Below are positions 53,531 through 62,351 of a DNA stretch of 64,000 bases, piece by piece. Origin of the DNA: Selenomonas sputigena_A (GTDB taxonomy: Bacteria; Bacillota; Negativicutes; Selenomonadales; Selenomonadaceae). How positions within the stretch are numbered: position 1 is the first letter of the stretch; each line of letters opens with the position of its first letter. Below the pieces are notes generated by a model. The model did no database searches. It saw only the letters and a list, made by a program, of their open reading frames with translations, and was not told the DNA's origin. Made by a program: the position numbers and the translations under genes. The stretch covers positions 2,108,001 through 2,172,000 of the forward strand of contig NZ_CP194411.1 in the NCBI RefSeq assembly GCF_051603425.1, read 5' to 3'.

Positions 53531-54289
53531 ATGTATACGAAGCGCATTATTCCCTGCCTCGATGTAAGAGACGGCCGTGTAGTCAAAGGGACAAACTTCG
53601 TTGGTTTGCGGGATGCAGGCGATCCTGTGGAGCTTGCTGCACGATATGACAAGGAAGGTGCAGATGAACTTGTTTTTCTTGATATTGCAGCATCCCATGA
53701 GAATCGCTCTACAATTGTGCAGGTAGCAAGAAATTGTGCTTCTGAGGTCTTTATCCCTTTTACTGTTGGCGGAGGTATACGTACTCCGGAGGATATCCGC
53801 ACATTGCTGAAATCAGGTGCAGATAAAATTTCTTTCAATACGGCTGCAGTCAAAGATCCAGAAATCTTGCAGCGAAGTGCAGAAAAATTCGGTAGGCAGT
53901 GTATTGTTTTGGCTATTGATGCAAGAAAAAATAGTCAGGACAAATGGGAAGTTTATATCAATGGTGGACGGACTCCGACAGGAATAGACTGCCTGGATTG
54001 GGCCAGGAGAGGCGTAGCGCTTGGTGCAGGCGAAATCCTCCTGACAAGCATGGATGCGGACGGTACGAAAGCTGGCTATGATATCCCTTTGACGAAGACT
54101 GTTTCTGAAGCGGTTGGGGTTCCTGTCATAGCTTCGGGCGGTGCGGGAAAGTTGGAACATTTCTATGATGTACTGACAGCGGGGAAGGCAGATGCCGTTC
54201 TTGCAGCTTCTGTTTTTCACTATGGTGAATTCACCATAAAAGAAGTAAAGGATTATCTGAAGAATCGAGGCGTGGAGGTAAGATTATGA
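53531..54289 (+). CDS. hisF: Imidazole glycerol phosphate synthase, cyclase subunit
   Basis: Makes imidazole glycerol phosphate and AICAR from PRFAR and ammonia, with HisH. 252 residues with IIPCLDVRDGRVVKG and the GGGIRTPED and ASGGAGKLEHF phosphate loops. ATG 53531 follows GGAGGGG. The stop overlaps hisIE (ATGA). Confidence 0.96.
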   Translation: MYTKRIIPCLDVRDGRVVKGTNFVGLRDAGDPVELAARYDKEGADELVFLDIAASHENRSTIVQVARNCASEVFIPFTVGGGIRTPEDIRTLLKSGADKISFNTAAVKDPEILQRSAEKFGRQCIVLAIDARKNSQDKWEVYINGGRTPTGIDCLDWARRGVALGAGEILLTSMDADGTKAGYDIPLTKTVSEAVGVPVIASGGAGKLEHFYDVLTAGKADAVLAASVFHYGEFTIKEVKDYLKNRGVEVRL

Positions 54290-54996
54290 ATTCTTCGTTT
54301 GATATTTCTATGATAAAATTTGATGAAAAAGGGCTTGTTCCAGCCGTTGTACAGGAGGACAATGGGCAGGTATTGATGCTTGCTTATATGAACGAAGAAG
54401 CTCTGGAAAAGACATTGGAAACAGGGTTTACCTGGTTTTACAGTCGTTCGCGTAAGAGATTGTGGCGTAAAGGTGAAACCTCCGGCAATGTACAGAAAGT
54501 CAAAGCGATTTTCTATGATTGCGACGGAGATACGCTCCTCGTACGCGTGCATCAGACAGGTGTGGCTTGCCATACGGGTACGTATTCTTGTTTTAATGGT
54601 CGTAGGCTTGATGCCAAAAATGAGAACGGGGTTGCGCTTATTTCTGAGGAACCGCAGGCACCTCTTGCAGAAGTTCTCAATGCAGTCTATCATGTCATCC
54701 AGGAACGTCGTATTCATCCAGTGGAAGGCTCCTATACGAACTACCTGTTTGATAAGGGACAAGATAAAATCTTAAAGAAACTGGGAGAGGAAGCTGCCGA
54801 GACGATTATTGCTTCCAAGAATATGGAAAAGGCAGATATTCTCTATGAAATGGGCGATCTTTGGTATCATTGTCTTGTACTTCTGGCGTTCCATGGCATT
54901 GTTCCCGATGAGCTTTTTGTTGAATTGATGAAACGCAGAAGCGGAGGCAGCTATCATCAATTTACAGGCAAGGATGGTATAAGACCGGATGTTTAA
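54286..54996 (+). CDS. hisI: Bifunctional phosphoribosyl-AMP cyclohydrolase / phosphoribosyl-ATP pyrophosphatase
   Basis: HisIE fusion for steps two and three of histidine synthesis. HisI part (~1-130): QVLMLAYMN, CDGDTL and HTGTYSC metal ligands. HisE part (~135-236): the EEAAETIIASKN motif with ligands and YEMGDLWYH. Overlaps hisF at the start and the next gene by 8 bases at the end. Confidence 0.95.
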   Translation: MNSSFDISMIKFDEKGLVPAVVQEDNGQVLMLAYMNEEALEKTLETGFTWFYSRSRKRLWRKGETSGNVQKVKAIFYDCDGDTLLVRVHQTGVACHTGTYSCFNGRRLDAKNENGVALISEEPQAPLAEVLNAVYHVIQERRIHPVEGSYTNYLFDKGQDKILKKLGEEAAETIIASKNMEKADILYEMGDLWYHCLVLLAFHGIVPDELFVELMKRRSGGSYHQFTGKDGIRPDV

Positions 54997-55630
54997 AGAA
55001 GATACGACCATTCTTTTGCCGAATCCTAATCTCTTGCCTGAAAAAGAAATGGGCTTTCTCGAACTCATCGAACTCCGTTCCAGTTGCAGGAAATATACAG
55101 ATGAACCATTGGACATAAGGGAGCTTTCATATCTGCTTTGGTGTACGCAAGGCGTAAAATTGGTATGTGAAACTGGACGTACGCTGCGTAATGTTCCCTC
55201 AGCGGCTTCGCTTCATCCGTTGACAAGCTTGCTTTTTATTCGGAACGTGAAAGAAATTTTACCAGGACTCTATGAGTTTTTACCACTTGACCATGCATTG
55301 AAATGTGTAAGTCTTGGGAAAAAACTTGAAGAAACTGTATTCAGGGCATTTGATGAGCAGGAAATGCTGCAACAAAGTGCCGTGCTTTTTCTTTGGGTAG
55401 CCGATATCTTGCGTGGCATACAGACATATGGCCGCAAGGTTTATCGATATGTTTATCTTGATGCAGGGCATGTAGGGCAAAACCTTTACTTAACAGCACA
55501 AGCTCTTGCATTGGGGGCCTGCGCTGTCAGCAGTTACGATGAGGAAGTTCTTCATAAGGCACTCTCCCTTGATGGCGAAGAGAAGAAGATTGTGCATACT
55601 GCTTGTGTGGGGAAAGTGGAGAGGTGCTGA
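54989..55630 (+). CDS. SagB/ThcOx-type nitroreductase family protein
   Basis: Flavin-dependent dehydrogenase-like protein of 213 residues. ELRSSCRKYTDEPLD, LSYLLWCTQGVK and the ASLHPL segment are characteristic of the SagB branch, some members of which oxidise azolines in thiazole/oxazole peptides, while many stand-alone ones have unknown roles. No peptide-modification gene is nearby. It overlaps hisIE by eight bases, so it is translated with the his operon. Confidence 0.82.
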   Translation: MFKEDTTILLPNPNLLPEKEMGFLELIELRSSCRKYTDEPLDIRELSYLLWCTQGVKLVCETGRTLRNVPSAASLHPLTSLLFIRNVKEILPGLYEFLPLDHALKCVSLGKKLEETVFRAFDEQEMLQQSAVLFLWVADILRGIQTYGRKVYRYVYLDAGHVGQNLYLTAQALALGACAVSSYDEEVLHKALSLDGEEKKIVHTACVGKVERC

Positions 55631-55668
55631 ACGAGTCGGAGGGCAATGATACAGGAAGGCTGATGCTT

Positions 55669-55884
55669 ATGCGTACCTTGGAAGAAGTATGGAAAGAACT
55701 TTCCTTGGAAGAGCAGCAATATTATAAAAGACTGCTTGCTTCGGAGGAAAAGTTTCGACGAGCAGCCTATGAGAGCAGGAATGAACCTGTAATATGCGAG
55801 GATAATAAAAAACGGCATAAGGAAATAGTACGTGCATTGAAAGAGTTTTACCTGACAAATGGAATTTTGGGTTCACTGGAATAG
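55669..55884 (+). CDS. Small hypothetical protein
   Basis: Small helical, charged protein of 71 residues (start MRTLEEVWKEL) with no membrane segment and no family I recognise. A GGAAGG ribosome site precedes ATG 55669; GTG 55603 or ATG 55663 are possible starts. It follows the SagB-like gene by 38 bases and ends before the operon terminator. Confidence 0.55.
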   Translation: MRTLEEVWKELSLEEQQYYKRLLASEEKFRRAAYESRNEPVICEDNKKRHKEIVRALKEFYLTNGILGSLE

Positions 55885-55934
55885 AAGCGGATTTCATACG
55901 CTGTATTCGAGGTTGATATCGTTTTTCATAAAAC

Positions 55935-55974
55935 AAGGCACTGCCCAGATCTACGGACGAAGCAGTGCCTTTTT
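55935..55974 (+). terminator. Intrinsic terminator of the his operon
   Basis: AAGGCACTGC (55935-55944) pairs perfectly with GCAGTGCCTT (55962-55971), then TTT. Confidence 0.88.
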
Positions 55975-56040
55975 GTGTGCTAAAGATTCCCGGAAACAAA
56001 AACAGCGCAAATGTATTTCGCAAGCCGATTTTTCATGTAG

Positions 56041-56069
56041 TTGTAATTTTAACAGGTATTGCGTATAAT
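56041..56069 (+). promoter_or_regulatory. Predicted promoter of mltG
   Basis: TTGTAA (56041-56046) and consensus TATAAT (56064-56069), 17 bases apart, 34 bases before the start codon. Confidence 0.7.
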
Positions 56070-56102
56070 GGAATGGAAATATAATGAAAGGGGATGTTTT
56101 CT

Positions 56103-57335
56103 TTGCAATTGCCGGATTTTCTCGCATCATTTCTCGAAAGCCGCAAGAATATGGATTCTAAGGCGTCAGGGATGGGGCGGGATGGTGAAAGTGTTCTCCG
56201 TAAGTGTCAGGATTTATTGGGAGCAGGCATGGAAAGCCTGTTTAAGCATCTGAGCATAGCAAAGAGGACGATTTTTGACTGGAAGGACAGCCTTGATTTT
56301 GAAGAAATGCGTCGGTTTCCACCAGATCATTGGCCGAGTTATGTAAAGAAATATATATTGCCAATCGGTTTATTGCTCTTCATGCTCATAGGGGGATTCC
56401 TGTACGCGTTTTCTTCGTCTGCATCGTATTCTGTATCGGAGCAGCAGGATGTCTATATCAAGGTTCGATCTGGTATGACGGCAAGCGATGTGGCCAGTAT
56501 TCTTGAGGAACGCGGCGTTGTTCAGAGTCGTTTGAAGTTCTGGTTGACAGCGAAACTTAATGGTTCTGACGGTGATTTCAAAGTTGGGACATATGCGCTT
56601 CATACCAATATGGAACCGCGTGAGGTGCTGCAGGCTTTGGTGGAAGGGCATACTGTTCAGATACGTTTTACAATCCCTGAGGGGTTTACTGTTGAAGATA
56701 TTGCTAAGCGTTTGGATGCGAAGGGCATCGTAAAAAAAGATGACTTTCTTAAGGCGGCCAAGCATTATGCCCCATATGACTATATCAAAAAAAATGAGAA
56801 AACACGCTATTATGCAGAAGGATTTCTTTTTCCGGATACGTATGAAGTTGATGGTGATATAACAGTTGACGGTATTTTAGCGATGATGTCAAGTGACTTT
56901 GACCAGCGGTTAACGCGCAAGATGCGCGCACGTGCCAAAGAAGAAGAATTGAGTATTTATGAACTCGTAATTCTCGCATCTCTTGTGGAAAAAGAAGCAC
57001 GTTATGATGAAGATCGTCCGATTATCGCACAGGTTTTTTTAAAGCGCCTTGCGATTGGCATGCCGCTTCAATCGGATGCAACACTTCAATATTTGATGGA
57101 TGCGCCCAAGGAAGATGTGAGTCTCAAGGATACGCAAATGGACTCACCCTATAATACGTATCAGCACAGGGGGCTACCGCCTGGTCCTGTAGCTAATCCC
57201 GGTATTGCTTCCATTGAGGCTGTTCTTTGGCCTGCGGATACAAATTATCTTTATTTTGTGGCTGATCGAGAGGGACATAATTATTATTCGAGGACCTATG
57301 AGGAACATGATGCCATTGTGCAGAAGGTACGTTGA
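56103..57335 (+). CDS. mltG: Endolytic murein transglycosylase MltG (YceG-like)
   Basis: Membrane-bound lytic transglycosylase that ends nascent glycan strands. About 410 residues: a ~90-residue cytoplasmic part, one membrane helix (~88-108), a LysM-like region, and the YceG domain with FPDTYEV, the catalytic Glu in ASLVEKEARYDED, and LQSDATLQYLM. The long cytoplasmic part is more than most family members have. TTG 56103 is preferred because AAAGGGG sits nine bases away; ATG 56094 is too close to it. Confidence 0.92.
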   Translation: MQLPDFLASFLESRKNMDSKASGMGRDGESVLRKCQDLLGAGMESLFKHLSIAKRTIFDWKDSLDFEEMRRFPPDHWPSYVKKYILPIGLLLFMLIGGFLYAFSSSASYSVSEQQDVYIKVRSGMTASDVASILEERGVVQSRLKFWLTAKLNGSDGDFKVGTYALHTNMEPREVLQALVEGHTVQIRFTIPEGFTVEDIAKRLDAKGIVKKDDFLKAAKHYAPYDYIKKNEKTRYYAEGFLFPDTYEVDGDITVDGILAMMSSDFDQRLTRKMRARAKEEELSIYELVILASLVEKEARYDEDRPIIAQVFLKRLAIGMPLQSDATLQYLMDAPKEDVSLKDTQMDSPYNTYQHRGLPPGPVANPGIASIEAVLWPADTNYLYFVADREGHNYYSRTYEEHDAIVQKVR

Positions 57336-57355
57336 ATATTTTATGATAAACTAAA

Positions 57356-57455
57356 CGCACAAATGTCTACTTTGTGTACATTGTGCGCTCCCTTACATGA
57401 AAACTGCCAATTATTCTGCGCCCTGAGGGTTCGATTTCTTGAGTTTTCATGGTAA
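57356..57455 (+). ncRNA. Two-hairpin structured leader before the U32 gene
   Basis: Hairpin 1: CGCACAAATGT (57356-57366) with ACATTGTGCG (57378-57387), one bulge. Hairpin 2: TTACATGAAAACT (57393-57405) with AGTTTTCATGGTAA (57442-57455), one bulge, with an inner GCCCTGAGGGT stem-loop. Neither ends in a U-tract, so this is not a normal terminator. Structured RNA leader or DNA site; function unknown. Confidence 0.45.
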
Positions 57456-57493
57456 ATTTGTATCTGACTGTTTATGGAACAGAGGGAAGCGGC

Positions 57494-58714
57494 ATGAACA
57501 GAAAGCCTGAACTTTTGGCACCCGCTGGAAATCTTGAAAAATTAAAAATAGCGCTCCTTTATGGGGCGGATGCTGTCTATCTTGGCGGCAAATCTTTTGG
57601 GCTGCGAGCTCTGGGAGGAAATTTTACATGGGAGGAAATGGCGGAAGGCGTCCATTTTGCTCATGGTCTTAGTCGCAAGGTTTATGTTACGTTGAATATT
57701 TTCCCGCATAATACGGATTTGGAAAAATTACCGGAATATCTTGCATTTCTTGTCGATATCCATGTGGATGGGATTCTTGTATCCGACATTGGGGTTTTTT
57801 CAATCGCGCATGAGAAGGCGCCGACACTTCCTTTGCATATCAGTACGCAGGCCAATAATACGAATTGGGCTTCTGTGAATGCATGGCAAAAACTTGGCGC
57901 GAGTCGTGTTGTACTGGCACGTGAACTTTCACGTTCTGAAATTTCTGTCATTCGCGAACGGACAACGGTTGAACTTGAAATGTTTGTGCATGGTGCGATG
58001 TGCATATCGTATTCCGGGCGCTGCTTTTTGAGCAATTACCTTGCGGGACGCGATGCTAATCGTGGTGCTTGTGCGCAACCTTGTCGTTGGCGGTACGGAA
58101 TCATGGAAGAACGTCGTCCGGGCGAATTTTTTCCAGTTGAAGAAGATGCTCATGGCGCTTATGTTATGAATTCTAAAGATTTGTGTTTATTGCCATTTTT
58201 GTCGGAAATTGTGGACATGGGGATAGATAGCCTGAAAATTGAGGGTCGTATGAAGAGTGTCCACTATGTGGCCAGTGTCGTCAAAGTTTATCGTGAGGCT
58301 ATTGATGCTTGTGTACAAGAGGGAAAAGATTTTCATTTGCGCAGTTCTTGGATTGAAGAAATGGAAAAGATTTCACACCGCATTTATACAAGTGCTTTTT
58401 ATGACCATAAACCAAATGAGGATGATCAGATTTACACGAGTACTTCCTATGAACAAACGATGGATTTTGTAGGGCTTGTGCTTCATTATGAGCCAACGAA
58501 CCGTCTGGCAAGGGTTGAACAGAGGAATAACTTGAGGATTGGACAAGACATCGAGGTCTTTCAACCACAGGGAGAGACTTTTTCGCAGAAAATCGTGGAA
58601 ATGTTTGATGCGGATGGCAGTCCCCTTTCAGTAGCTGCCCATGCGCAGCAAATATTTTATGTGCGGATGGAACGCCCTGTAGAGAATCATGCTGTTTTGC
58701 GTCGAAGAAGATGA
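57494..58714 (+). CDS. Peptidase U32 family protein (TrhP/YrrO-like)
   Basis: U32 family protein of 406 residues. Bacterial members act in tRNA or rRNA hydroxylation (TrhP/RlhA) rather than as true collagenases. It has the ELLAPAGNLEKLKIAL opening, the signature ELEMFVHGAMCISYSGRCFLS (here quoted in parts), and the RGACAQPCRW cysteine cluster that may bind iron-sulfur. The order mltG then U32 matches B. subtilis yrrL-yrrO. ATG 57494 follows GAGGGAAG; the upstream open frame starts inside the hairpin. Confidence 0.88.
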   Translation: MNRKPELLAPAGNLEKLKIALLYGADAVYLGGKSFGLRALGGNFTWEEMAEGVHFAHGLSRKVYVTLNIFPHNTDLEKLPEYLAFLVDIHVDGILVSDIGVFSIAHEKAPTLPLHISTQANNTNWASVNAWQKLGASRVVLARELSRSEISVIRERTTVELEMFVHGAMCISYSGRCFLSNYLAGRDANRGACAQPCRWRYGIMEERRPGEFFPVEEDAHGAYVMNSKDLCLLPFLSEIVDMGIDSLKIEGRMKSVHYVASVVKVYREAIDACVQEGKDFHLRSSWIEEMEKISHRIYTSAFYDHKPNEDDQIYTSTSYEQTMDFVGLVLHYEPTNRLARVEQRNNLRIGQDIEVFQPQGETFSQKIVEMFDADGSPLSVAAHAQQIFYVRMERPVENHAVLRRRR

Positions 58715-58725
58715 AGGGAGTGTGG

Positions 58726-59013
58726 ATGATGGCGAAAGATCTGGTTCGATATTTTGCTAGGGCTGAGGGTCGTGTGCAAGGGGTAGGGTTTCGTTTCTTT
58801 GTTCAGCAAACTGCCTTGCAGCTTGGTCTTTGTGGTTGGGTTCGTAATATGGACGACGGTTCTGTTACGATGGAAGTGCAAGGGACACATGAGGCGGTCG
58901 ATGTACTTTGGCAGGAGATTTGGAAAGGAAATGGCTTCATCCGGGTGGGGAGCCTTGAAACCGAGAAGCGGGAAAGCATTTTTGATGCGCAGGGATTTGA
59001 TATTCGTTACTAG
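58726..59013 (+). CDS. acyP: Acylphosphatase
   Basis: Hydrolyses acyl phosphates. The 95-residue protein has the signature GRVQGVGFRFFV with the catalytic Arg, and GWVRNMDDGSV with the catalytic Asn. ATG 58726 follows AAGGGAG. Ends 27 bases before aroQ. Confidence 0.94.
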   Translation: MMAKDLVRYFARAEGRVQGVGFRFFVQQTALQLGLCGWVRNMDDGSVTMEVQGTHEAVDVLWQEIWKGNGFIRVGSLETEKRESIFDAQGFDIRY

Positions 59014-59039
59014 TGGATGGTTTCTGGGAGGGAGAAAAT

Positions 59040-59489
59040 TTGCCGAAAATCTTGGTATTGCATGGCCCAAACCTCAATCTTCTTGGCAGGCGTGAGCCGG
59101 AAATCTATGGGGCGTTGACGCTTGAGGACATCAATGAAACCCTGCGGAAACGTGCAGAGGAAATGGGGGCTGCAATTGATTTCCGTCAGTCCAATCATGA
59201 GGGGACGCTTGTTGATGTTATCCAGGGTGCCGAAGGAGAGTATGATTTCATTATTCTAAATGCTGCAGCCTTTACACATTACAGCGTTGCCTTGCGCGAT
59301 GCGATTTCTGCTATTTCTGTGCCCGTTATTGAGGTGCACCTCTCCAATATTCATAAAAGGGAAGAATTTCGGCATAAGTCTGTGATTGCTCCTGTAGTCA
59401 TGGGGCAGGTCGTTGGGTTTGGTGCGGAAAGTTATTTAGGTGCGTTGGAAATCATATTTCTCAAGATGAAGGTGGAGGCGCGGCGATGA
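59040..59489 (+). CDS. aroQ: Type II 3-dehydroquinate dehydratase
   Basis: Shikimate-pathway enzyme. 149 residues: LVLHGPNLNLLGRREPEIYG with the catalytic Arg and Tyr, FRQSNHEG, NAAAFTHYSVALRDA with the catalytic His region, and HLSNIHKREEFR. TTG 59040 follows GGGAGGGAG. The stop overlaps the next gene (ATGA). Confidence 0.95.
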   Translation: MPKILVLHGPNLNLLGRREPEIYGALTLEDINETLRKRAEEMGAAIDFRQSNHEGTLVDVIQGAEGEYDFIILNAAAFTHYSVALRDAISAISVPVIEVHLSNIHKREEFRHKSVIAPVVMGQVVGFGAESYLGALEIIFLKMKVEARR

Positions 59490-60565
59490 ACATAGCAAAG
59501 CGGGTGAAAAAGCTGCGCAATTTTATGAAGGAAAGGGGTGTTGAAGCAGTAATCGTCAGTAAACTTGTTAATTTACGTTATTTTAGCGGTTTTACAGGGG
59601 ACGACAGCTTGCTTTTTGTCACTGCGGAGCGGGAATTTTTACTTACAGATTTTCGTTATGTGGAACAAGCAAAGCAAGAAACTGTATTTGAAATTGTGGA
59701 ACAAAAAAACGGGCTTTGGCAGCAGGCAGCAGAACTAATGGGAAAAGTTGGTTGTTGTTCGCTTGGCTTCGAAGGAAGAGATATTTCCTTCGATATTTTT
59801 AATACATTCAGAAAGCTTCTGCCGCAGATGGGGGATAATGCATTTTGCAGCATTTCCCTGGAATCGCTGCGAGAAATTAAAGATGAGGACGAAATATACT
59901 GTTTGAAAAAAGCTGCTGCAATCAGCGATCAAGCCTTCAGGGATGTGCTGCAGTTTTTGCGGCCGGGGATATCAGAGATTGCTGTTGCTGCACATATGGA
60001 GACATTCATGCGGAAACATGGATCAGAAAGGCCTGCTTTTACGACGATTGTTGCTTCAGGCAAACGCGGCAGTTTGCCGCATGGAATCGCTTCAGAAAAG
60101 TTGCTTATTGAAGGTGAATTTGTTACAATGGATTATGGTGCCGTTTATCGGGGATACCATTCCGATATCACACGAACGGTAGTGCTGGGGCGTGCTTCGG
60201 AAAAGCAGCGTGAACTGTATGACACTGTACTCGAAGCTCAGCTTCTCGGTGTGAAGCATTTAAGGGTTGGAGTTTCCGGGCAAGCGGTTGATAGAGTCGT
60301 TCGTGACTTTCTAACAGAAAAGGGTTATGGTGATAATTTCGGTCATGGGCTTGGGCATAGTGTAGGGCTTGAAATTCACGAGGAGCCGCGTCTTTCTCCA
60401 AAGAGCAAGACTGAGCGTTTGGAGGAAGGGATGGTCATCACGGTTGAGCCGGGAGTTTATCTGCCTGGTTGGGGTGGCTTGCGCATCGAAGATACGGTGT
60501 TGTTGGAGACACAGGGGGGAGTTCCGCTCACACAGGCTGATAAAAACCTGATTGAAATAGGATGA
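59486..60565 (+). CDS. pepP: Xaa-Pro aminopeptidase family protein (M24B)
   Basis: Cuts N-terminal residues before proline. The 359-residue enzyme has a creatinase N-terminal domain (~1-130) and the M24 catalytic domain with metal ligands in MDYGAVYRGYHSDITRT, GHGLGHSVGLEIHEEP, TVEPGVYLPGWGG and RIEDTV. Overlaps aroQ and lies next to efp, the usual pairing in Bacillota. Confidence 0.94.
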   Translation: MNIAKRVKKLRNFMKERGVEAVIVSKLVNLRYFSGFTGDDSLLFVTAEREFLLTDFRYVEQAKQETVFEIVEQKNGLWQQAAELMGKVGCCSLGFEGRDISFDIFNTFRKLLPQMGDNAFCSISLESLREIKDEDEIYCLKKAAAISDQAFRDVLQFLRPGISEIAVAAHMETFMRKHGSERPAFTTIVASGKRGSLPHGIASEKLLIEGEFVTMDYGAVYRGYHSDITRTVVLGRASEKQRELYDTVLEAQLLGVKHLRVGVSGQAVDRVVRDFLTEKGYGDNFGHGLGHSVGLEIHEEPRLSPKSKTERLEEGMVITVEPGVYLPGWGGLRIEDTVLLETQGGVPLTQADKNLIEIG

Positions 60566-60593
60566 ATGAAAGGCTAGATATGGAGGACTGCAA

Positions 60594-61151
60594 ATGATTT
60601 CAAGCACAGATTTTCGTACAGGGCTTACAATTGAGATCGATGGAGGCGTTTGGCAAGTTGTTGAATTTCAACATGTGAAACCAGGAAAAGGCGCGGCCTT
60701 TGTGCGGACAAAGATTAAGAATGTCGAAACTGGCGCAGTGATTGAACGAACGTTCAATCCAAATGAAAAAATGCCTGCAGCACGTCTTGACACGCGAAAG
60801 ATGCAATTCCTTTATGAAGCTGACGGGATGTATACGTTTATGGATACGGAAAATTATGAGCAGACGGAACTCAGTAAAGAACAGCTCGGTGATGCACTGA
60901 ACTATCTGCAAGAAAACATGGAAGTTAATTTGCAGACATTCAAGGAACGCATTATAGGGATTGCTCTCCCTAATTCTGTTAATCTCAAGGTAACGGAGTG
61001 TGAGCCGAGCGTCAAGGGAAATACGGCGACAGGGGCAACAAAGATGGCTACTGTTGAAACGGGGTACGTTGTGCGAGTGCCGCTCTTTATCAATGAAGGC
61101 GATGTTTTGCGTATCGATACGCGTACGGGAAACTATATTGAACGCGCTTAA
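60594..61151 (+). CDS. efp: Elongation factor P
   Basis: Relieves ribosome stalling at polyproline. The 185-residue protein has three beta domains; the tip of domain I is HVKPGKGAAFVR with K32, the usual modification site in Bacillota. End: INEGDVLRIDTRTGNYIERA, as in the family. It is preceded by a weak GGAGG site 28 bases after the pepP-like stop. Confidence 0.96.
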   Translation: MISSTDFRTGLTIEIDGGVWQVVEFQHVKPGKGAAFVRTKIKNVETGAVIERTFNPNEKMPAARLDTRKMQFLYEADGMYTFMDTENYEQTELSKEQLGDALNYLQENMEVNLQTFKERIIGIALPNSVNLKVTECEPSVKGNTATGATKMATVETGYVVRVPLFINEGDVLRIDTRTGNYIERA

Positions 61152-61333
61152 GGGCTCTTTTCTGTAAGGTGTGAGGTTATATGTACAGCGTGGAGCTGTG
61201 ATAATGCGATGCTGCTATGTTAGGATCGGGTTGAAGCGCATATCATACTTCGTCGCGTGACAGCTGAACATATGTCTTGAAAGTTTACATTAGGAATGCA
61301 GTTGAACACTCTTTTTAGAAAGGGGTATTTCTC

Positions 61334-61729
61334 ATGGCAGAAGAAAACATTGTAAGCAAGAAGGGAATGATTGGTGCTATTCGCATCGCTGATGAGGTTG
61401 TCAGTGTTATTGCCGGTCTTGCTGCAACGGAAATTGATGGCGTTGCGGGAATGAGCGGAGGAATTGCCGGCGGTATTGCCGAAATGCTGGGGAAAAAGAG
61501 TTTCACGAAGGGCGTCAAGGTTGAGGTGGGGGAAAAGGAAACAGCTGTCGACCTCTATATGATTGTCAAATATGGTGCACGTATTCCTGATGTCGCTATT
61601 GCGGTTCAAGAAAACGTCAAAAAGGCTATTGAGAATATGACAGGCCTTTCTGTCGTTGAAGTCAATGTACATGTTCAGGGTGTTGGTTTTGCGGAAGAAC
61701 CGGATGAAGAGGAAGTCCGCGTTCATTAA
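61334..61729 (+). CDS. Asp23/Gls24 family envelope stress response protein
   Basis: Cytoplasmic protein of 131 residues that forms a membrane-associated layer bound by AmaP. The domain has the ADEVVSVIAGLAATEIDGVAGM opening and a VNVHVQGVGF ending. Follows efp after 182 non-coding bases and precedes amaP. Confidence 0.93.
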   Translation: MAEENIVSKKGMIGAIRIADEVVSVIAGLAATEIDGVAGMSGGIAGGIAEMLGKKSFTKGVKVEVGEKETAVDLYMIVKYGARIPDVAIAVQENVKKAIENMTGLSVVEVNVHVQGVGFAEEPDEEEVRVH

Positions 61730-61748
61730 GAAATAGAGGGGATGGCTT

Positions 61749-62333
61749 ATGGGGTTTATCAATCGCTTTTTGCTGCTCCTGTATTCTCTTTTTATTGCGT
61801 GCTTTTCGTTGGGCGTGGTGGCTATTGCGCTGCAAATTGTACCGGAATCCATACTCATGAATGAGTACCATTATCTCATGCAATCTGAACAATGGTCTAC
61901 GATTGCAGGAGGGGTGGCCGTTTTTCTCGTGAGCATACATCTTTTTGGCTGCAGCTTTTCCGGCAGTGGTAAAACGGAGAACGAGAATGGTGAGATTCTT
62001 GTAATTCATGGCAAGACGGGAGATGTGAGCATTTCTCTTCAGGCTATTCAAAATCTTGTGGAGCAAGTGGCAGGTGCTGTTCATGGTGTGCGCAGCATTC
62101 GAACGCGGGTATTGCTGACGAAAGCATCTGCAAAAGGAAAACAGCCGCTTCTTTCAATACGTCTCCGTCTCGTCATTGGCCGTGAGGTGAATGCACCTTC
62201 GATTTCTGATAATGTACGGGCAGAGATTCATCGCTATATGCAGGATACAGTGGGAATCGAGGATTTTGTCACTGATATTGCTGTCGAGGATATTTCCAAC
62301 ACGCCGTTGCTTAAAAAGAAACGCGTAGTCTGA
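61749..62333 (+). CDS. amaP: AmaP-like alkaline shock membrane anchor protein
   Basis: Membrane anchor for Asp23-family proteins. The 194-residue protein has two N-terminal membrane helices (~8-30 and ~50-75) and a C-terminal alkaline-shock-like domain. Location between asp23-like and DUF2273 genes follows the usual set. Confidence 0.87.
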   Translation: MGFINRFLLLLYSLFIACFSLGVVAIALQIVPESILMNEYHYLMQSEQWSTIAGGVAVFLVSIHLFGCSFSGSGKTENENGEILVIHGKTGDVSISLQAIQNLVEQVAGAVHGVRSIRTRVLLTKASAKGKQPLLSIRLRLVIGREVNAPSISDNVRAEIHRYMQDTVGIEDFVTDIAVEDISNTPLLKKKRVV

Positions 62334-62351
62334 CAGAAGGTGGCGGTAAAG

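Noticed and set aside
57421..57445. tRNA-like T-arm (GGGTTCGATTTC)
   Set aside because: No acceptor, D-arm or anticodon arm can be drawn around it within 75 bases.
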